Assembly (NCBI RefSeq): GCF_900106745.1
Contig: NZ_FNNV01000001.1
Location: 186,001-250,000, forward strand
DNA from: Paenibacillus sp. CF384
GTDB lineage: Bacteria > Bacillota > Bacilli > Paenibacillales > Paenibacillaceae
Reading direction: 5' to 3'
DNA length: 64,000 nucleotides
The notes beneath the pieces were generated by a model. The model did no database searches. It was not told the origin of the DNA and was given only the letters and a program-made list of their open reading frames with translations. Of the stretch, positions 52,394-61,495 are shown in pieces; the stretch's first letter is position 1; every line of letters begins with the position of its first letter. Made by a program: the position numbers and the translations under genes.

Positions 52394-52443
52394 AATTAGT
52401 GGCTGTACAGTGGCAAGCATTGTAACGATGAGATGTGATCGGT

Positions 52444-52493
52444 TGACAAGAACATTATCCGAATGAAGTCCGCTTAAATGGCGGGCTTTTTTA
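52444..52493 (+). repeat. Dispersed terminator element
   Basis: TGACAAGAACATTATCCGAA leads to GAAGTCCGC-TTAAATG-GCGGGC and six T residues. Confidence 0.78.
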
Positions 52494-52501
52494 GTTATGG
52501 G

Positions 52502-52552
52502 ATCAAGTTCTATTGCAGGAAGTGTAATGCCTTTGGAAGAATCTGTATGAGT
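52502..52552 (+). promoter_or_regulatory. Repeated promoter-like patch, copy 2
   Basis: ATCAAGTTCTATTGCAGG..AGTGTAATGCC..TTGGAAGAATCTGTATGAG matches 31557-31607. TGTAAT is the counterpart of TATAAT in copy 1. Confidence 0.45.
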
Positions 52553-52587
52553 GAGACATCCAACCATTCGAAGCGAGGCGAAAAAGC

Positions 52588-53034
52588 ATGAATGAAAATG
52601 AAGAATTGATTGAAATTTTGGACAAAAGAGAGCCTAAACAAAAGCTTATCGTAAAAAACTCGGATATTTCTCAATCCGAATTTAATGATTGTCTGGCAGC
52701 CCATGTCACGTTTCACGATATTTCTCTACCGTATGTAAAAGTTACTTATGCCGACCTAAGCAATTGCCATTTCAATGATATGAATATGAGGGATGGTAAA
52801 ATAAGCGATGCAAATTTAAGTCGTCTTACGATCGACGGAGCCAATATTAGTGGGGTTGCTGTTCGTAATGCTAAAGCGGAGGATCCTGTCGTTTTTGATA
52901 ATGTTAAGATTGCTAATAGCACATTTTCAAGATGTGACCTGACTAATGTAAACTTAGATAGTTGCAAGATAGAAGGTCTTAAAATCGACGGTGTACTGAT
53001 CGAGGGATTGCTGAAAAATAACCGAACGCTTTAG
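52588..53034 (+). CDS. Pentapeptide-repeat-like protein
   Basis: This 148-residue protein has a run of pentapeptide-type repeats A(D/N)LSx from about residue 50 (ADLSNCHFND, DANLSRLTID, GANISGVAV, CDLTNVNLDS, CKIEGLKIDG), which form a right-handed quadrilateral beta-helix. Cytosolic. Role unknown; some members protect DNA gyrase. ATG 52588 follows GAGGCG. A 48-bp piece of this gene (from about 52941) is duplicated at 55654. Confidence 0.82.
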   Translation: MNENEELIEILDKREPKQKLIVKNSDISQSEFNDCLAAHVTFHDISLPYVKVTYADLSNCHFNDMNMRDGKISDANLSRLTIDGANISGVAVRNAKAEDPVVFDNVKIANSTFSRCDLTNVNLDSCKIEGLKIDGVLIEGLLKNNRTL

Positions 53035-53068
53035 TTAAGCGGGTACTAAAGCTCAATACATATCAACG

Positions 53069-53102
53069 AGGCTGCCGGTAGATGATTCCAGCAGCCTTCT
53101 TT
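53069..53102 (+). terminator. Probable terminator
   Basis: GAGGCTGCCGG (53069-53079) and CCAGCAGCC form an imperfect stem, followed by TTCTTT. Confidence 0.6.
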
Positions 53103-53239
53103 GCGTACGGCCTGAATCACACGGTCAATTACCGTTTTTCATCGAGGCAACGGGTAGTTTAGTTGAATAGAAAGAAATGATAAAATAAAGAAAGCTAAGG
53201 ACGTTTTGATATTCTCTAATTTAAAGGAGCGCACATAGG

Positions 53240-54124
53240 ATGCTTAATAAGGATAATACTGTAATTGGTTTTATTGGTACCGGCGTAATGGGTAAAAGCA
53301 TGGCCAGTCATTTGTTGAAGGCAGGATATACGTTAATCGTTTATAATCGGACAAAAAGTCGGTCAGATGAACTGGTCACTCAAGGCGCAATTTGGAAGGA
53401 TACTGTAGCGGAGGTAGCTTCACAAGCAAATGTTGTGATTACGATGGTGGGATATCCTAAAGATGTGGAAGACATCTATTTAGGAGAAGACGGAATCTTG
53501 TCTCATGCAAAAGCAGGCACATACGTCATCGATATGACAACATCTACACCATCATTGGCGAGAAGAATTGATATGGAATCGAAAAATAAAGGAATTTATG
53601 CAGTTGACGCTCCGGTTTCCGGCGGTGATATTGGTGCAAGAGAAGCCAGATTAGCGATTATGGTTGGTGGAGACGCTTCTGCTTTCGAAGCACTGCTTCC
53701 GATTTTTCAAATTATCGGCAAGAATATTCAATTACAAGGCGATTCAGGTGCCGGACAACATACGAAGATGTGCAACCAAATTGCAATAGCATCCAATATG
53801 ATTGGTGTCTGTGAAGCGATTGTATATGCTGAACGAGCAGGACTTGATCCTGAGACCGTATTGAAAAGCATAGAAACCGGAGCAGCCGGGAGCTGGTCAT
53901 TGAGTAATCTGGGACCGCGAATGATCAATGGAAACTTCGAGCCCGGCTTTTATGTCAAACACTTCATCAAAGATATGGGGATTGCTCTCGTTGCAGCCAA
54001 AGAAATGGGATTAATAACACCTGGTCTTGAGTTAGCCAAATCCTTATATGATGAGCTTGCAAGCAAAGGAGAAGAGAACAGCGGCACCCAAGCGTTGTAC
54101 AAGCTCTTGGCAGGAGAGGTTTAA
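53240..54124 (+). CDS. Beta-hydroxyacid dehydrogenase (3-HIBADH/GarR family)
   Basis: This 294-residue NAD(P)-dependent dehydrogenase has the nucleotide-binding loop GFIGTGVMGKSMA, the family signature VDAPVSGGDIGAR, the helix with catalytic Lys in GQHTKMCNQ, and the C-terminal FYVKHFIKDMG. Candidate substrates are tartronate semialdehyde, 3-hydroxyisobutyrate or gamma-hydroxybutyrate. AAAGGAGC precedes ATG 53240. Confidence 0.93.
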   Translation: MLNKDNTVIGFIGTGVMGKSMASHLLKAGYTLIVYNRTKSRSDELVTQGAIWKDTVAEVASQANVVITMVGYPKDVEDIYLGEDGILSHAKAGTYVIDMTTSTPSLARRIDMESKNKGIYAVDAPVSGGDIGAREARLAIMVGGDASAFEALLPIFQIIGKNIQLQGDSGAGQHTKMCNQIAIASNMIGVCEAIVYAERAGLDPETVLKSIETGAAGSWSLSNLGPRMINGNFEPGFYVKHFIKDMGIALVAAKEMGLITPGLELAKSLYDELASKGEENSGTQALYKLLAGEV

Positions 54125-54176
54125 TATTGAAGTGAAGAAATGTCAGTTTTAGATAGATATTGGATATACTTAGAAT

Positions 54177-54194
54177 AGGCCTCGATCGAGGCCT
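54177..54194. repeat. 18-bp perfect palindrome
   Basis: AGGCCTCGATCGAGGCCT lies between the dehydrogenase and the cold-shock gene. It is followed by GATGATAAAA rather than a T-tract, so it may be an operator, a stem in the cold-shock leader, or a weak terminator. Confidence 0.45.
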
Positions 54195-54222
54195 GATGAT
54201 AAAACTTTGGAGGTTATATTAA

Positions 54223-54423
54223 TTGGAAATAGGTACTGTCAAATGGTTTAATGCTGAAAAAGGGTTTGGCTTCATTCAAAGAGAAAGCGGGGAAGATGTA
54301 TTCGTTCATTTCTCTGCGATTCAGAGTGAAGGATTCAAGTCGTTGGATGAAGGACAACGTGTAGAATTCAATGTTGTTTCAGGTCAACGAGGACCTCAAG
54401 CGGAGAATGTTGTAAGAGTGTAA
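54223..54423 (+). CDS. Cold-shock protein, CspA family
   Basis: This 66-residue single-strand nucleic-acid-binding protein has both RNP motifs: KGFGFI (RNP1) and VFVHFSAI (RNP2). It acts as an RNA chaperone. Start is TTG 54223 behind TTGGAGG. Length and sequence are standard for Bacillota Csp proteins. Confidence 0.96.
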   Translation: MEIGTVKWFNAEKGFGFIQRESGEDVFVHFSAIQSEGFKSLDEGQRVEFNVVSGQRGPQAENVVRV

Positions 54424-54439
54424 TAATACAGAAAAACAT

Positions 54440-54476
54440 GCCTGTTCCTGACGCTTTGTCAGGAGCAGGCTTATTT
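54440..54476 (+). terminator. Terminator of cold-shock gene
   Basis: GCCTGTTCCTGAC (54440-54452) pairs with GTCAGGAGCAGGC (54458-54470), 5-nt loop, then TTATTT. Confidence 0.87.
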
Positions 54477-54656
54477 AAGTCGTGGGTAAATAATTCTTTA
54501 CACAATGTTAAAAATTACTTGTTTGATTATGCTCATTTAATTCTATATTGTTGATTATATTGGAGATTTTGAAATTATAAATTCAAATGAATTGCTATAA
54601 GGAATTAATCCTAAACCAGTGTCTGATGAGAACTGGTAGGTTTTGGAGGAACTCAC

Positions 54657-55517
54657 TTGCCAATTACAGAGGAACAACAGCGAAGGCTGAATATGATTGC
54701 CGCGATACAAAACCATTTGCCCATGATCATGTTCAACACGCAAGGGGAAGTCGTATGGTTGAACCCGCTGTTCGCTTCCGCGATGGGTTACGAGGTAGGC
54801 GAGCTTATCGGCGTTCACCACCGCATTTTTTGCTTGCCGGAGTACGCTTCAAGTTCGGCTTACGAGGTTTTGTGGAATACGCTTCGCCAAGGGAAAGAGT
54901 TCCAGGCTAAAATCGTGAGAGTCGCGAAGGACGGCAGGAAGCTTGTGCTCGAAGCGACTTATATGCCCGTCTTCCACGAGGAGCGGATCGAAGCGTTCAT
55001 CAAGGTCGCCACGGATATTACGCAGCGCGAAGAGGCAGTTCAACGGATGACCGGAGAGCTGGTGTCCATGGTGGAACGGATGACGGCGGACACGAATGAG
55101 GTCGTCGAGGCTTCAAACCGGGTCGTCAGGCAAATGACGAAGCTGAACGCCGAATCGGAGACCGTAAAGGAACAAATTCGCCAAAGCCAGTCGATTACCG
55201 CCGCAGTCAAAGAGTTGGCAAGCCAATCCCATCTGCTCGGATTGAACGCGGCCATCGAAGCAGCGCACGCCGGCGAGCACGGACGTGGGTTCGACGTCGT
55301 GGCGAACGAAATCCGGAAGATGGCCACGAACAGTGGGGAATCCGCGGAGAAGATCTATATCCAGCTCTCGGACGTCGCCAAGACGGTTACATCGACGATG
55401 TTGCAAATCGAAGAGATGTCCCGGCAGCTCGTGGATAATGCGAAGGCGATCGAGGAATTGAAGAGTGCATACGACCGGATCGCGGCGACGACGGAAAGTT
55501 TGTCGGCCACGCTTTAA
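54657..55517 (+). CDS. Soluble PAS-domain methyl-accepting chemotaxis protein
   Basis: This 286-residue protein has no membrane helix. Residues about 8-125 form a PAS sensor ([37 protein letters not shown]). The rest is a chemoreceptor signalling helix pair with the hairpin tip [20 protein letters not shown] plus [15 protein letters not shown]. It should signal to CheA/CheW from the cytosol. Start is TTG 54657 behind TTGGAGG. It is more GC-rich than the nucleotidyltransferase gene downstream. Confidence 0.9.
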   Translation: MPITEEQQRRLNMIAAIQNHLPMIMFNTQGEVVWLNPLFASAMGYEVGELIGVHHRIFCLPEYASSSAYEVLWNTLRQGKEFQAKIVRVAKDGRKLVLEATYMPVFHEERIEAFIKVATDITQREEAVQRMTGELVSMVERMTADTNEVVEASNRVVRQMTKLNAESETVKEQIRQSQSITAAVKELASQSHLLGLNAAIEAAHAGEHGRGFDVVANEIRKMATNSGESAEKIYIQLSDVAKTVTSTMLQIEEMSRQLVDNAKAIEELKSAYDRIAATTESLSATL

Positions 55518-55544
55518 AGGATACGGCGACGGTTCGGTGCCGGT

Positions 55545-55596
55545 TGATTAGAACATTGTCCGAGTGAAGTCCGCGTATAACGCGGGCTTTTTTTAG
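55545..55596 (+). repeat. Dispersed terminator element
   Basis: TGATTAGAACATTGTCCGAG leads to GAAGTCCGCG-TATAA-CGCGGGC and seven T residues, directly behind the chemoreceptor gene. Confidence 0.77.
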
Positions 55597-55653
55597 TTAT
55601 CGATTCCCGGGCAAGCAGCTGACTAGCCAGTAACCTGTTGAATGATGAGATCA

Positions 55654-55701
55654 GACTAATGTAAACTTAAATAGTTGCAAGATAGAAGATCTTAGAATCG
55701 A
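55654..55701 (+). pseudogene. 48-bp fragment of the pentapeptide gene
   Basis: GACTAATGTAAACTTAAATA and the bases up to 55701 match 52941-52989 inside the pentapeptide gene with only a few differences. The fragment sits just upstream of the nucleotidyltransferase ribosome site, so a partial duplication or recombination joined the two. Confidence 0.65.
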
Positions 55702-55724
55702 TCCTAACGTAAGGGGGAGTCTAG

Positions 55725-56492
55725 ATGATATTAGAAAAAGTTATAAATAGAATTGTCATACAGAGTGAATATAAGGATTTTGTTGATAAATATATCGATA
55801 ATCTACTTAATGAATTTAAAGGTAAAATTCATAGCATTTATATGTGTGGCTCGATTCCAAAAGGAACAGCTACGCCTTTTAAGTCGGATGCAGACTTTAC
55901 TATTGTATGTGAAGATCCCAAAGACATTGATTACGAAAGAGTATCAACTATTAAAGATAGGCTATTGGAAGAATATCCACTATTAACTAAGATTGATACG
56001 ATAATTTGCTCGATTGACGATGTATTAAGTAAACCAAATGAGTGGGGTTTTTGGGTTAAGATCATTTGTGTTTGCATTCATGGTCATGACGTTGGTGAGA
56101 AAGTACCACCTATACTTATTTCTCCAGCGTTCATTCTAGACTTAAATACGGAGACCAAGGAGGAAGTAGATCGTATACATCAATCACTTTCTAATGCTAG
56201 TGATGACGCAATGAAAACTAGATATATTAAAGGGTACTCGAAGAGATTAATTCGTGCATTATACTCTTTGGTTTTAGAAGATACAGGAGTATGGCAAGAT
56301 GACATGATTAAGATGAAGAATGCCATAGTAAACTATTGTGAGATTGACTCCTCCTTAGTTGAATATTTGTATGCTTGTTACTTGGATAGTAATGTACTTG
56401 TTGAAGAGTTTCTGGGAATTGCAGATGAAGTATACAGCTTTTTTGAGAACGCCTTACATACAATGGCTGCTTCCAAGCCTTCTCTTGAATAA
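55725..56492 (+). CDS. Nucleotidyltransferase-domain protein
   Basis: This 255-residue protein has the pol-beta-type nucleotidyltransferase motif GSIPKGTATPFKSDADF (residues about 42-58), with an acidic SDxD pair for metal and a further Asp in KIDTIICSID. A helical C-terminal half follows. It resembles aminoglycoside adenylyltransferases in layout, but no substrate can be given. AAGGGGGAG precedes ATG 55725. The gene is AT-rich relative to its neighbours. Confidence 0.82.
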   Translation: MILEKVINRIVIQSEYKDFVDKYIDNLLNEFKGKIHSIYMCGSIPKGTATPFKSDADFTIVCEDPKDIDYERVSTIKDRLLEEYPLLTKIDTIICSIDDVLSKPNEWGFWVKIICVCIHGHDVGEKVPPILISPAFILDLNTETKEEVDRIHQSLSNASDDAMKTRYIKGYSKRLIRALYSLVLEDTGVWQDDMIKMKNAIVNYCEIDSSLVEYLYACYLDSNVLVEEFLGIADEVYSFFENALHTMAASKPSLE

Positions 56493-56513
56493 AGGTGAAC
56501 ATACAAATTGATA

Positions 56514-56572
56514 GCTGCCCAAGACTTTCTCGGGCAGCCCGAGGCCATCCTGCAAAGGATGGCCTTTTATTA
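56514..56572 (+). terminator. Double-hairpin terminator
   Basis: GCTGCCC (56514-56520) pairs with GGGCAGC (56532-56538); a second stem GGCCATCC / GGATGGCC (56543-56564) is followed by TTTTATT. Confidence 0.82.
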
Positions 56573-56658
56573 TTTGGTAAATGACCATTGCCTATCAACA
56601 CATGCGCGTCTCTGAATAGATTGTAATACAAACTTCAAAGAGGCGAGGGAAGAACGCT

Positions 56659-57750
56659 ATGAAACTGCTAATCATCGCACCAGAGCAAATTCCAGTACCG
56701 CCGCCGATCGGAGGGTCGGTGGAGAACTGCATCTATCAGATTACGAAGCAAATTTCGAACGAACACCAAGTCACGGTCGTCAGTCTATTGCGCAAGAATC
56801 TAGCACGTAAATCGATTATCAACAATATGACTATCTTGAGAGTATCCGGCGGTTCGAAGCAAGCGTACTTAACGAACGCGATTCGGAAAGTGAAAGGGAA
56901 TCGCTACGATCTCATTCAGATCGACAATAGGCCGAGCTTCGCAAAAGCGGTTCGGCAATCGTTTCCGAAAACGCCAATTGCCATCTTCATGCATTCCATG
57001 ACATTCGTATCCAGCCCCATGACGACGAAGAAGAAAGCGAATGCGGATTTCAATCACGCGAATCTGATCGTCGGCAATAGCAAATCACTGCAGGAGTCTT
57101 TAATCGGGCGCTTTCCCGCGCACAAAGCAAAAATCAACTTCGTACATCTTGGCGTCGATACGGAAAAATTCCATCCTATCGGGTCGTCTACCTCCAAGCC
57201 GTTCCACCTTCTCTTCGCGGGGAGGCTCATTCCGAGGAAAGGGGTCCCCACGTTGTTGAAGGCTTTCGGTATCGCGCTTAAATCCATTCCTTCTCTTCGA
57301 TTAACGGTTGCTGGCGGATCAAGGAAATCCGCCTACAAGGTATTCTTGAAAAGAATCGCACGCAACCTGAACGTGCCCGTCCAGTTCAAGGGGAATCTCT
57401 CCCGCAAGCAGATGCCGGCGTTCTACCGGACTGGCGACTGCTTCGTATGTCCTTCGCAGATGCACGAGGCATTCGGACTAGTCAACGTCGAAGCCATGGC
57501 CAGCGGCTTGCCGGTAATCGCCTCGCATATAGGTGGCATTCCGGAAATCGTGCAACATGACCGGAATGGGTTGCTCGTTCAAAACTACCAAAAACCAGCG
57601 GCGTTCGCCGCCCAAATCGTTAAACTCGCGAGCGATCCGGAACTGCGCGGCCGGCTCGCTAACCAGGCAAGGAAGGATGTGCAGAACCGGTTCAACTGGA
57701 AGCTGACCGCCTCGAATTTAATGGAGCTTTATAAAAGTAAATTGAAATAA
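56659..57750 (+). CDS. Glycosyltransferase family 4, CotSA-like
   Basis: This 363-residue GT-B enzyme opens with PPPIGGSVENCIYQI and has the donor-binding half at FAGRLIPRKGVPTLLKAF and EAFGLVNVEAMASGLPVIA, including the E-x7-E motif. It resembles spore coat protein CotSA and related surface-glycan transferases. GAGGCGAGGGAAG precedes ATG 56659. It faces the three minus-strand transferase genes across a terminator, so the group is likely one functional cluster in two transcription units. Confidence 0.92.
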   Translation: MKLLIIAPEQIPVPPPIGGSVENCIYQITKQISNEHQVTVVSLLRKNLARKSIINNMTILRVSGGSKQAYLTNAIRKVKGNRYDLIQIDNRPSFAKAVRQSFPKTPIAIFMHSMTFVSSPMTTKKKANADFNHANLIVGNSKSLQESLIGRFPAHKAKINFVHLGVDTEKFHPIGSSTSKPFHLLFAGRLIPRKGVPTLLKAFGIALKSIPSLRLTVAGGSRKSAYKVFLKRIARNLNVPVQFKGNLSRKQMPAFYRTGDCFVCPSQMHEAFGLVNVEAMASGLPVIASHIGGIPEIVQHDRNGLLVQNYQKPAAFAAQIVKLASDPELRGRLANQARKDVQNRFNWKLTASNLMELYKSKLK

Positions 57751-57755
57751 CACAA

Positions 57756-57795
57756 AAACACCTCAATGACCCTAAGATAAGAGACTGAGGTGTTT
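57756..57795. terminator. Bidirectional terminator between convergent glycosyltransferases
   Basis: AAACACCTCA (57756-57765) pairs with TGAGGTGTTT (57786-57795). Confidence 0.82.
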
Positions 57796-57810
57796 GAATG
57801 GAGCTAGCGC

Positions 57811-58569
57811 CTAGCTTGGTTTCAATCCGTCCGGCAATGGCAGAAGATCCAGCGTCCGATCGACGAAAGGTTTGAAATCCTTCGTTCGAATGATCGCAGC
57901 GCCTTTGGAAGCAATCAGCTGCTTATCTGAAACCTGCCAAGTATGTGATCTTCGGTTTGATCGGCGGTTTGCGGCGAAGTTGTAGGAGGAGGCCGTGAAT
58001 ACTTTGAATCCTTGTTTCAGGCATGATTGAACGAATCGCGCATCGGACCCGGCAACCACTTTAGTCGAGAAGGAAACCTTCTTGAACACTCGTTTGTGGA
58101 ACATGATCGTAGGGCCGGCTATTCGTCTGCACCGGCTATATGGCTTGACTGTCGTTTTGCGAAGCAGCAGTAAGGAACGGTGGGGGAAGAAGAAATAACT
58201 GGAACGTTTGCCGACGACATCCGCTTTCTTCTTAATAAACAATAACATAGATTCATCGAGATATTGAGGCGAATAGTAGTCATCGTCATCGAATTTGGCA
58301 ATATAGCTATATCTGGCACGTGATACCCCGTAATTGAGGCATGCCCCAAGATTTCTGCTCTCGTCGACCCGAAAAACACGGACGTTCTCATATTGCTTTG
58401 CAAGCTCTTGATAAGGACCCATAGCGATGTCGTTGTCATTAATGATAACAATGAGCTCTTTGACGCTCCATTCCTGACGGTCGTAATTGTCGAACATATT
58501 GTGCATGAGGTCCTTCCGAATCGTTGAGGTAATGATTGTTACGCCTGTATCTGTATCCGCGGATGTCAT
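57811..58569 (-). CDS. Glycosyltransferase family 2 (GT-A)
   Basis: This 252-residue enzyme has a GT-A fold with VTIITSTIRKDLMHN at the N-terminus and the nucleotide/metal motif YIAKFDDDDYYSP. A basic C-terminal part contains ANRRSNRRSHTWQ. AAAGGAGA precedes ATG 58569. It is paralogous to the 58593 gene (same FDDDDYY core) and is last in a three-gene minus-strand operon. The sugar is unknown. Confidence 0.9.
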   Translation of the reverse strand: MTSADTDTGVTIITSTIRKDLMHNMFDNYDRQEWSVKELIVIINDNDIAMGPYQELAKQYENVRVFRVDESRNLGACLNYGVSRARYSYIAKFDDDDYYSPQYLDESMLLFIKKKADVVGKRSSYFFFPHRSLLLLRKTTVKPYSRCRRIAGPTIMFHKRVFKKVSFSTKVVAGSDARFVQSCLKQGFKVFTASSYNFAANRRSNRRSHTWQVSDKQLIASKGAAIIRTKDFKPFVDRTLDLLPLPDGLKPS

Positions 58570-58592
58570 CTTTGTCTCCTTTAATAGATCGA

Positions 58593-59300
58593 CTAGTTGA
58601 CAAATCTTCTATAATACTTCGTCTTGCGAATAAGCCGGCATTGCGACATGTAGCGGTACGTAGATTTCTTCTGCGTATGGCTGTTCTGGTTTCTTCTTCG
58701 GATGCAGACATAATGCCTTCTGGACACGGAATATACGCGGAAGCCTCTCCGAACACAGCGCCCGACCCAACCGGAATCGGTGCCGGACTTTTTAAACTCG
58801 GGGAACTTGACGCGCCTCCAGACTGATTTGCGGAAGACCAGTGTGCCGCCCTTGACGCTGCGGCTATATTTCCATTCGCCGCCACGGCGGAACAACATCA
58901 GCGCCCGCTTCGATCTGAAGTAGAGGAAGGCGGTATGTTTGCCTACGATGGACGCCTTCCCGCGTTTAATCGCTCGGGCGGTTTCCCTAAGAAATTTAGG
59001 ACCGTAATAATCATCGTCGTCAAACTTGGCGATGAGGCCATTCTCAGCCAGATTGATGGCGTAATTCAAGCATTTGCCGAGCTTATATTTCTGGGAGAGC
59101 TGGAATACGCGGACTTCGTTTTCAGGGTATTGGCTTGCCCGCTGTCGATAGAGCTCGATATCCATGTTATCGTTGTTCAAGATTATAATCATTTGTTTAT
59201 TCTTCCAGAGCTGACGATTGTAATTCTCGAATACGTTGTCGATGCAGGAGGATCTCATCGTACAGGCGATAACAGTGATCATCTTAGTTGTCATCTCCAT
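58593..59300 (-). CDS. Glycosyltransferase family 2 (GT-A)
   Basis: This protein of about 235 residues is related to the 57811 product. It has ITVIACTMRSSCIDNVFENY, the metal motif LIAKFDDDDYYGP and a strongly basic C-terminus rich in Arg (RRRNQNSHTQKK). The start is uncertain: ATG 59300 or 59282, both overlapping the end of the upstream GT4 gene, so translation is coupled. Second gene of the operon. Confidence 0.88.
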   Translation of the reverse strand: MEMTTKMITVIACTMRSSCIDNVFENYNRQLWKNKQMIIILNNDNMDIELYRQRASQYPENEVRVFQLSQKYKLGKCLNYAINLAENGLIAKFDDDDYYGPKFLRETARAIKRGKASIVGKHTAFLYFRSKRALMLFRRGGEWKYSRSVKGGTLVFRKSVWRRVKFPEFKKSGTDSGWVGRCVRRGFRVYSVSRRHYVCIRRRNQNSHTQKKSTYRYMSQCRLIRKTKYYRRFVN

Positions 59301-60309
59301 TCTCTGTGGGTTCAAGCTTAGCTTTGCGTCGGTTCCATAATGTATTTTTCTTGATTTTGTACAATTTTTTGTTGATGACCTTCTTATACAGCTTCAGGAA
59401 TGAATCCGTCATTATGATATCTGAATAGCGAGTTCTCGCATAACGTCTGCATCTGCGGGCTGTAGGCAGCCTCTTGCGGTATCTGACCTTCATCGCCATG
59501 CCAGATGTAGTCTTGCACAAGAGCTGCGGTAATCCCCGAAGCACCTCCGCCACTCCGCCCTTCCGAAACCCGAGCACAGGCGTGCCGCTGGCAAGCGCTT
59601 CGATGAGGACAAGACCGAATGGTTCATCCCAAGTCGACGTGAACAGGACACAGCTGGCATTGGCAAGAAGCTCGTGTTTACGGTCTCCGCCCACAGGGCC
59701 AACGTATCTAATCTTTTTGCCCAGATGCGGTTTGATTTTGGCGTTGTAATATTTTTTGTCATTCAACGTACCGGCGATGATGAGCCGTCTACCCGTTTTC
59801 TTGGCCACCTTGATGGCTAGATGAACCCCTTTTTCCTTGATTAATCTTCCCAAGAAGAGCAGGTATTTCTGTTTGGTGGATTTAAAGGTGTAATCCTCCA
59901 TACGAATACCGTTGTGGACCGCGTAGCCCCTGCGTTTTCCGTATTTGCGCAGGATGAATCTGCTTACGTATACGCGAATTTGCACGTTAGACTTAATCCC
60001 CTTGGAATGGGACTGGCAGATGGTCGGAATCGGCGGATTTGCTTTCGCGACGATACCGTAGTGATCGTGAATGATGTCCACATCGGACGGGAGGTTTTTT
60101 ATAATGAAGTCGAGTTGCTCTTTCGGATCGTTCGATTCATATTCAAACGTTTGGGTTGCATTCGAGGTCGATCCCTTCTTGGCAAACAAAAACACCTCAT
60201 GCCCCCGTCTGACTAGTTCTTCCGTTAAATAATGAACATCGCGCTGTGTGCCCCCGTAATCCTTTGGAGGGACAGGAATCGTATTGGTTGAGATTTGAGC
60301 GATTCTCAA
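59284..60309 (-). CDS. Glycosyltransferase family 4
   Basis: This 341-residue GT-B enzyme begins MRIAQISTNTIPVPPKDYGG and has FLGRLIKEKGVHLAIKVAKK and DEPFGLVLIEALASGTPVLG as the donor site with the E-x7-E motif. The C-terminus is strongly basic (KKVINKKLYKIKKN). I place the start at TTG 60309, with AAGGAG about 12 nt upstream; the frame start 60321 overlaps that site. First gene of the minus-strand glycosyltransferase operon. Confidence 0.9.
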   Translation of the reverse strand: MRIAQISTNTIPVPPKDYGGTQRDVHYLTEELVRRGHEVFLFAKKGSTSNATQTFEYESNDPKEQLDFIIKNLPSDVDIIHDHYGIVAKANPPIPTICQSHSKGIKSNVQIRVYVSRFILRKYGKRRGYAVHNGIRMEDYTFKSTKQKYLLFLGRLIKEKGVHLAIKVAKKTGRRLIIAGTLNDKKYYNAKIKPHLGKKIRYVGPVGGDRKHELLANASCVLFTSTWDEPFGLVLIEALASGTPVLGFRKGGVAEVLRGLPQLLCKTTSGMAMKVRYRKRLPTARRCRRYARTRYSDIIMTDSFLKLYKKVINKKLYKIKKNTLWNRRKAKLEPTENGDDN

Positions 60310-60502
60310 AATATCCCACAACTCCTTAGGTCAGTGTCTTCAATAGGCGTTTCTTTGTAGGATATGAATGGACTCTTGTGCAGGGCACGGCGCTTTCATC
60401 AAAATTAGCGTCATTTTTTCTTGCGTAGTGTGTGGGTGGCCTATACCAAGTGAAAATCGTTTTCATAGAATAATAGAAGTTGAGGAGAAGGGAGAGAGGC
60501 TT

Positions 60503-61495
60503 TTGAAGGGATTAATTCTTTGTGCGGGGAAAGGAAGCCGATTATATCCATTTACCCACAGTCGTCCGAAGACGCTCATACCTGTCGCAAATACCCCATT
60601 ATTACAATTATCGCTTATGAAATTTATAGAGCTCGGTATAGATCAGGTCGGCATAGTCATTCATCCATCACAAGAAGCGGCCATTCGAGGGGAATTCGGC
60701 GAGGGAGAAGCGCTTGGCATTTCGATCTCGTACATCTATCAGTACGAAGCTAGAGGAATTGCACATGCGGTCAAGCAAGCTCAGGCATATATCTCTGAAG
60801 AAGCTTTTATGCTGCTCTTGGGGGATAATCTGATTTCTGCTCCGTTAAATGCGCTGAAGGAGGACATCGAGCTTGGTGGGGTACAAGCATCTTTGCTGCT
60901 CGCGAATGTTACAGAACCGAAGGATTACGGCATTGCGGATATTCAGGATGGGCGAATCATCAGCCTTGAAGAGAAGCCGACGAATCCGAAGTCAAATTTG
61001 GCAGTGCTTGGTTCGTATGCCTTTACGAAAGATATCTTCACAGCGATCGACGAAATTCGTCCTTCCAAGCGGGGAGAATACGAAATTACGGATGCGATTC
61101 AACGGTTAATCGAACAGGGGCTAGTCGTCGCGTATCATGTAACGGATCAGTTGAACATTGATGTCGGTACGATGGATCGGTGGCTGAAGGCTAACCAGAA
61201 ATTGCTTAGTGCAGATGCGTCGAAAAATCGGATTCACGAGTCCGTCAGGCTGGAGCGGTGTACGATCATTGAGCCTGTATCCATCGATAAGGACTGCGTG
61301 CTGAAGGATTGCCGGATCGGGCCGTACGTGTCCGTTGGCGCAGGCTCAAAGCTAGAAAACTGTCATATCGAAAACAGCGTGCTGTTGAATGGAGTTCATG
61401 CGCAAGATCTTCCATTCATGTTGAAAAACGTTATTCTCGGCGAGCATTCAATCGTCGTCGGTTTGAACAACGACGAGGGAGCGAATGAACCTTGA
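60503..61495 (+). CDS. Sugar-1-phosphate nucleotidylyltransferase (RmlA-like)
   Basis: This 330-residue enzyme activates a sugar phosphate with an NTP. KGLILCAGKGSRLYPFT followed by RPKTLIPVANTPLL is the nucleotide-binding signature, and LLLGDNLIS the metal site. After the catalytic domain, a left-handed beta-helix tail (ESVRLERCTIIEPVSIDKD) is present, as in long glucose-1-phosphate thymidylyltransferases. Start is TTG 60503 behind GAAGGGAGAG; the upstream frame from 60368 is not coding. It overlaps the UDP-glucose dehydrogenase gene by 4 nt. Confidence 0.92.
   Translation: MKGLILCAGKGSRLYPFTHSRPKTLIPVANTPLLQLSLMKFIELGIDQVGIVIHPSQEAAIRGEFGEGEALGISISYIYQYEARGIAHAVKQAQAYISEEAFMLLLGDNLISAPLNALKEDIELGGVQASLLLANVTEPKDYGIADIQDGRIISLEEKPTNPKSNLAVLGSYAFTKDIFTAIDEIRPSKRGEYEITDAIQRLIEQGLVVAYHVTDQLNIDVGTMDRWLKANQKLLSADASKNRIHESVRLERCTIIEPVSIDKDCVLKDCRIGPYVSVGAGSKLENCHIENSVLLNGVHAQDLPFMLKNVILGEHSIVVGLNNDEGANEP

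Noticed and set aside
59914-60216. Plus-strand frame inside the minus-strand GT4 gene
   Set aside because: Antisense shadow with no ribosome site; the GT4 motifs are on the other strand.
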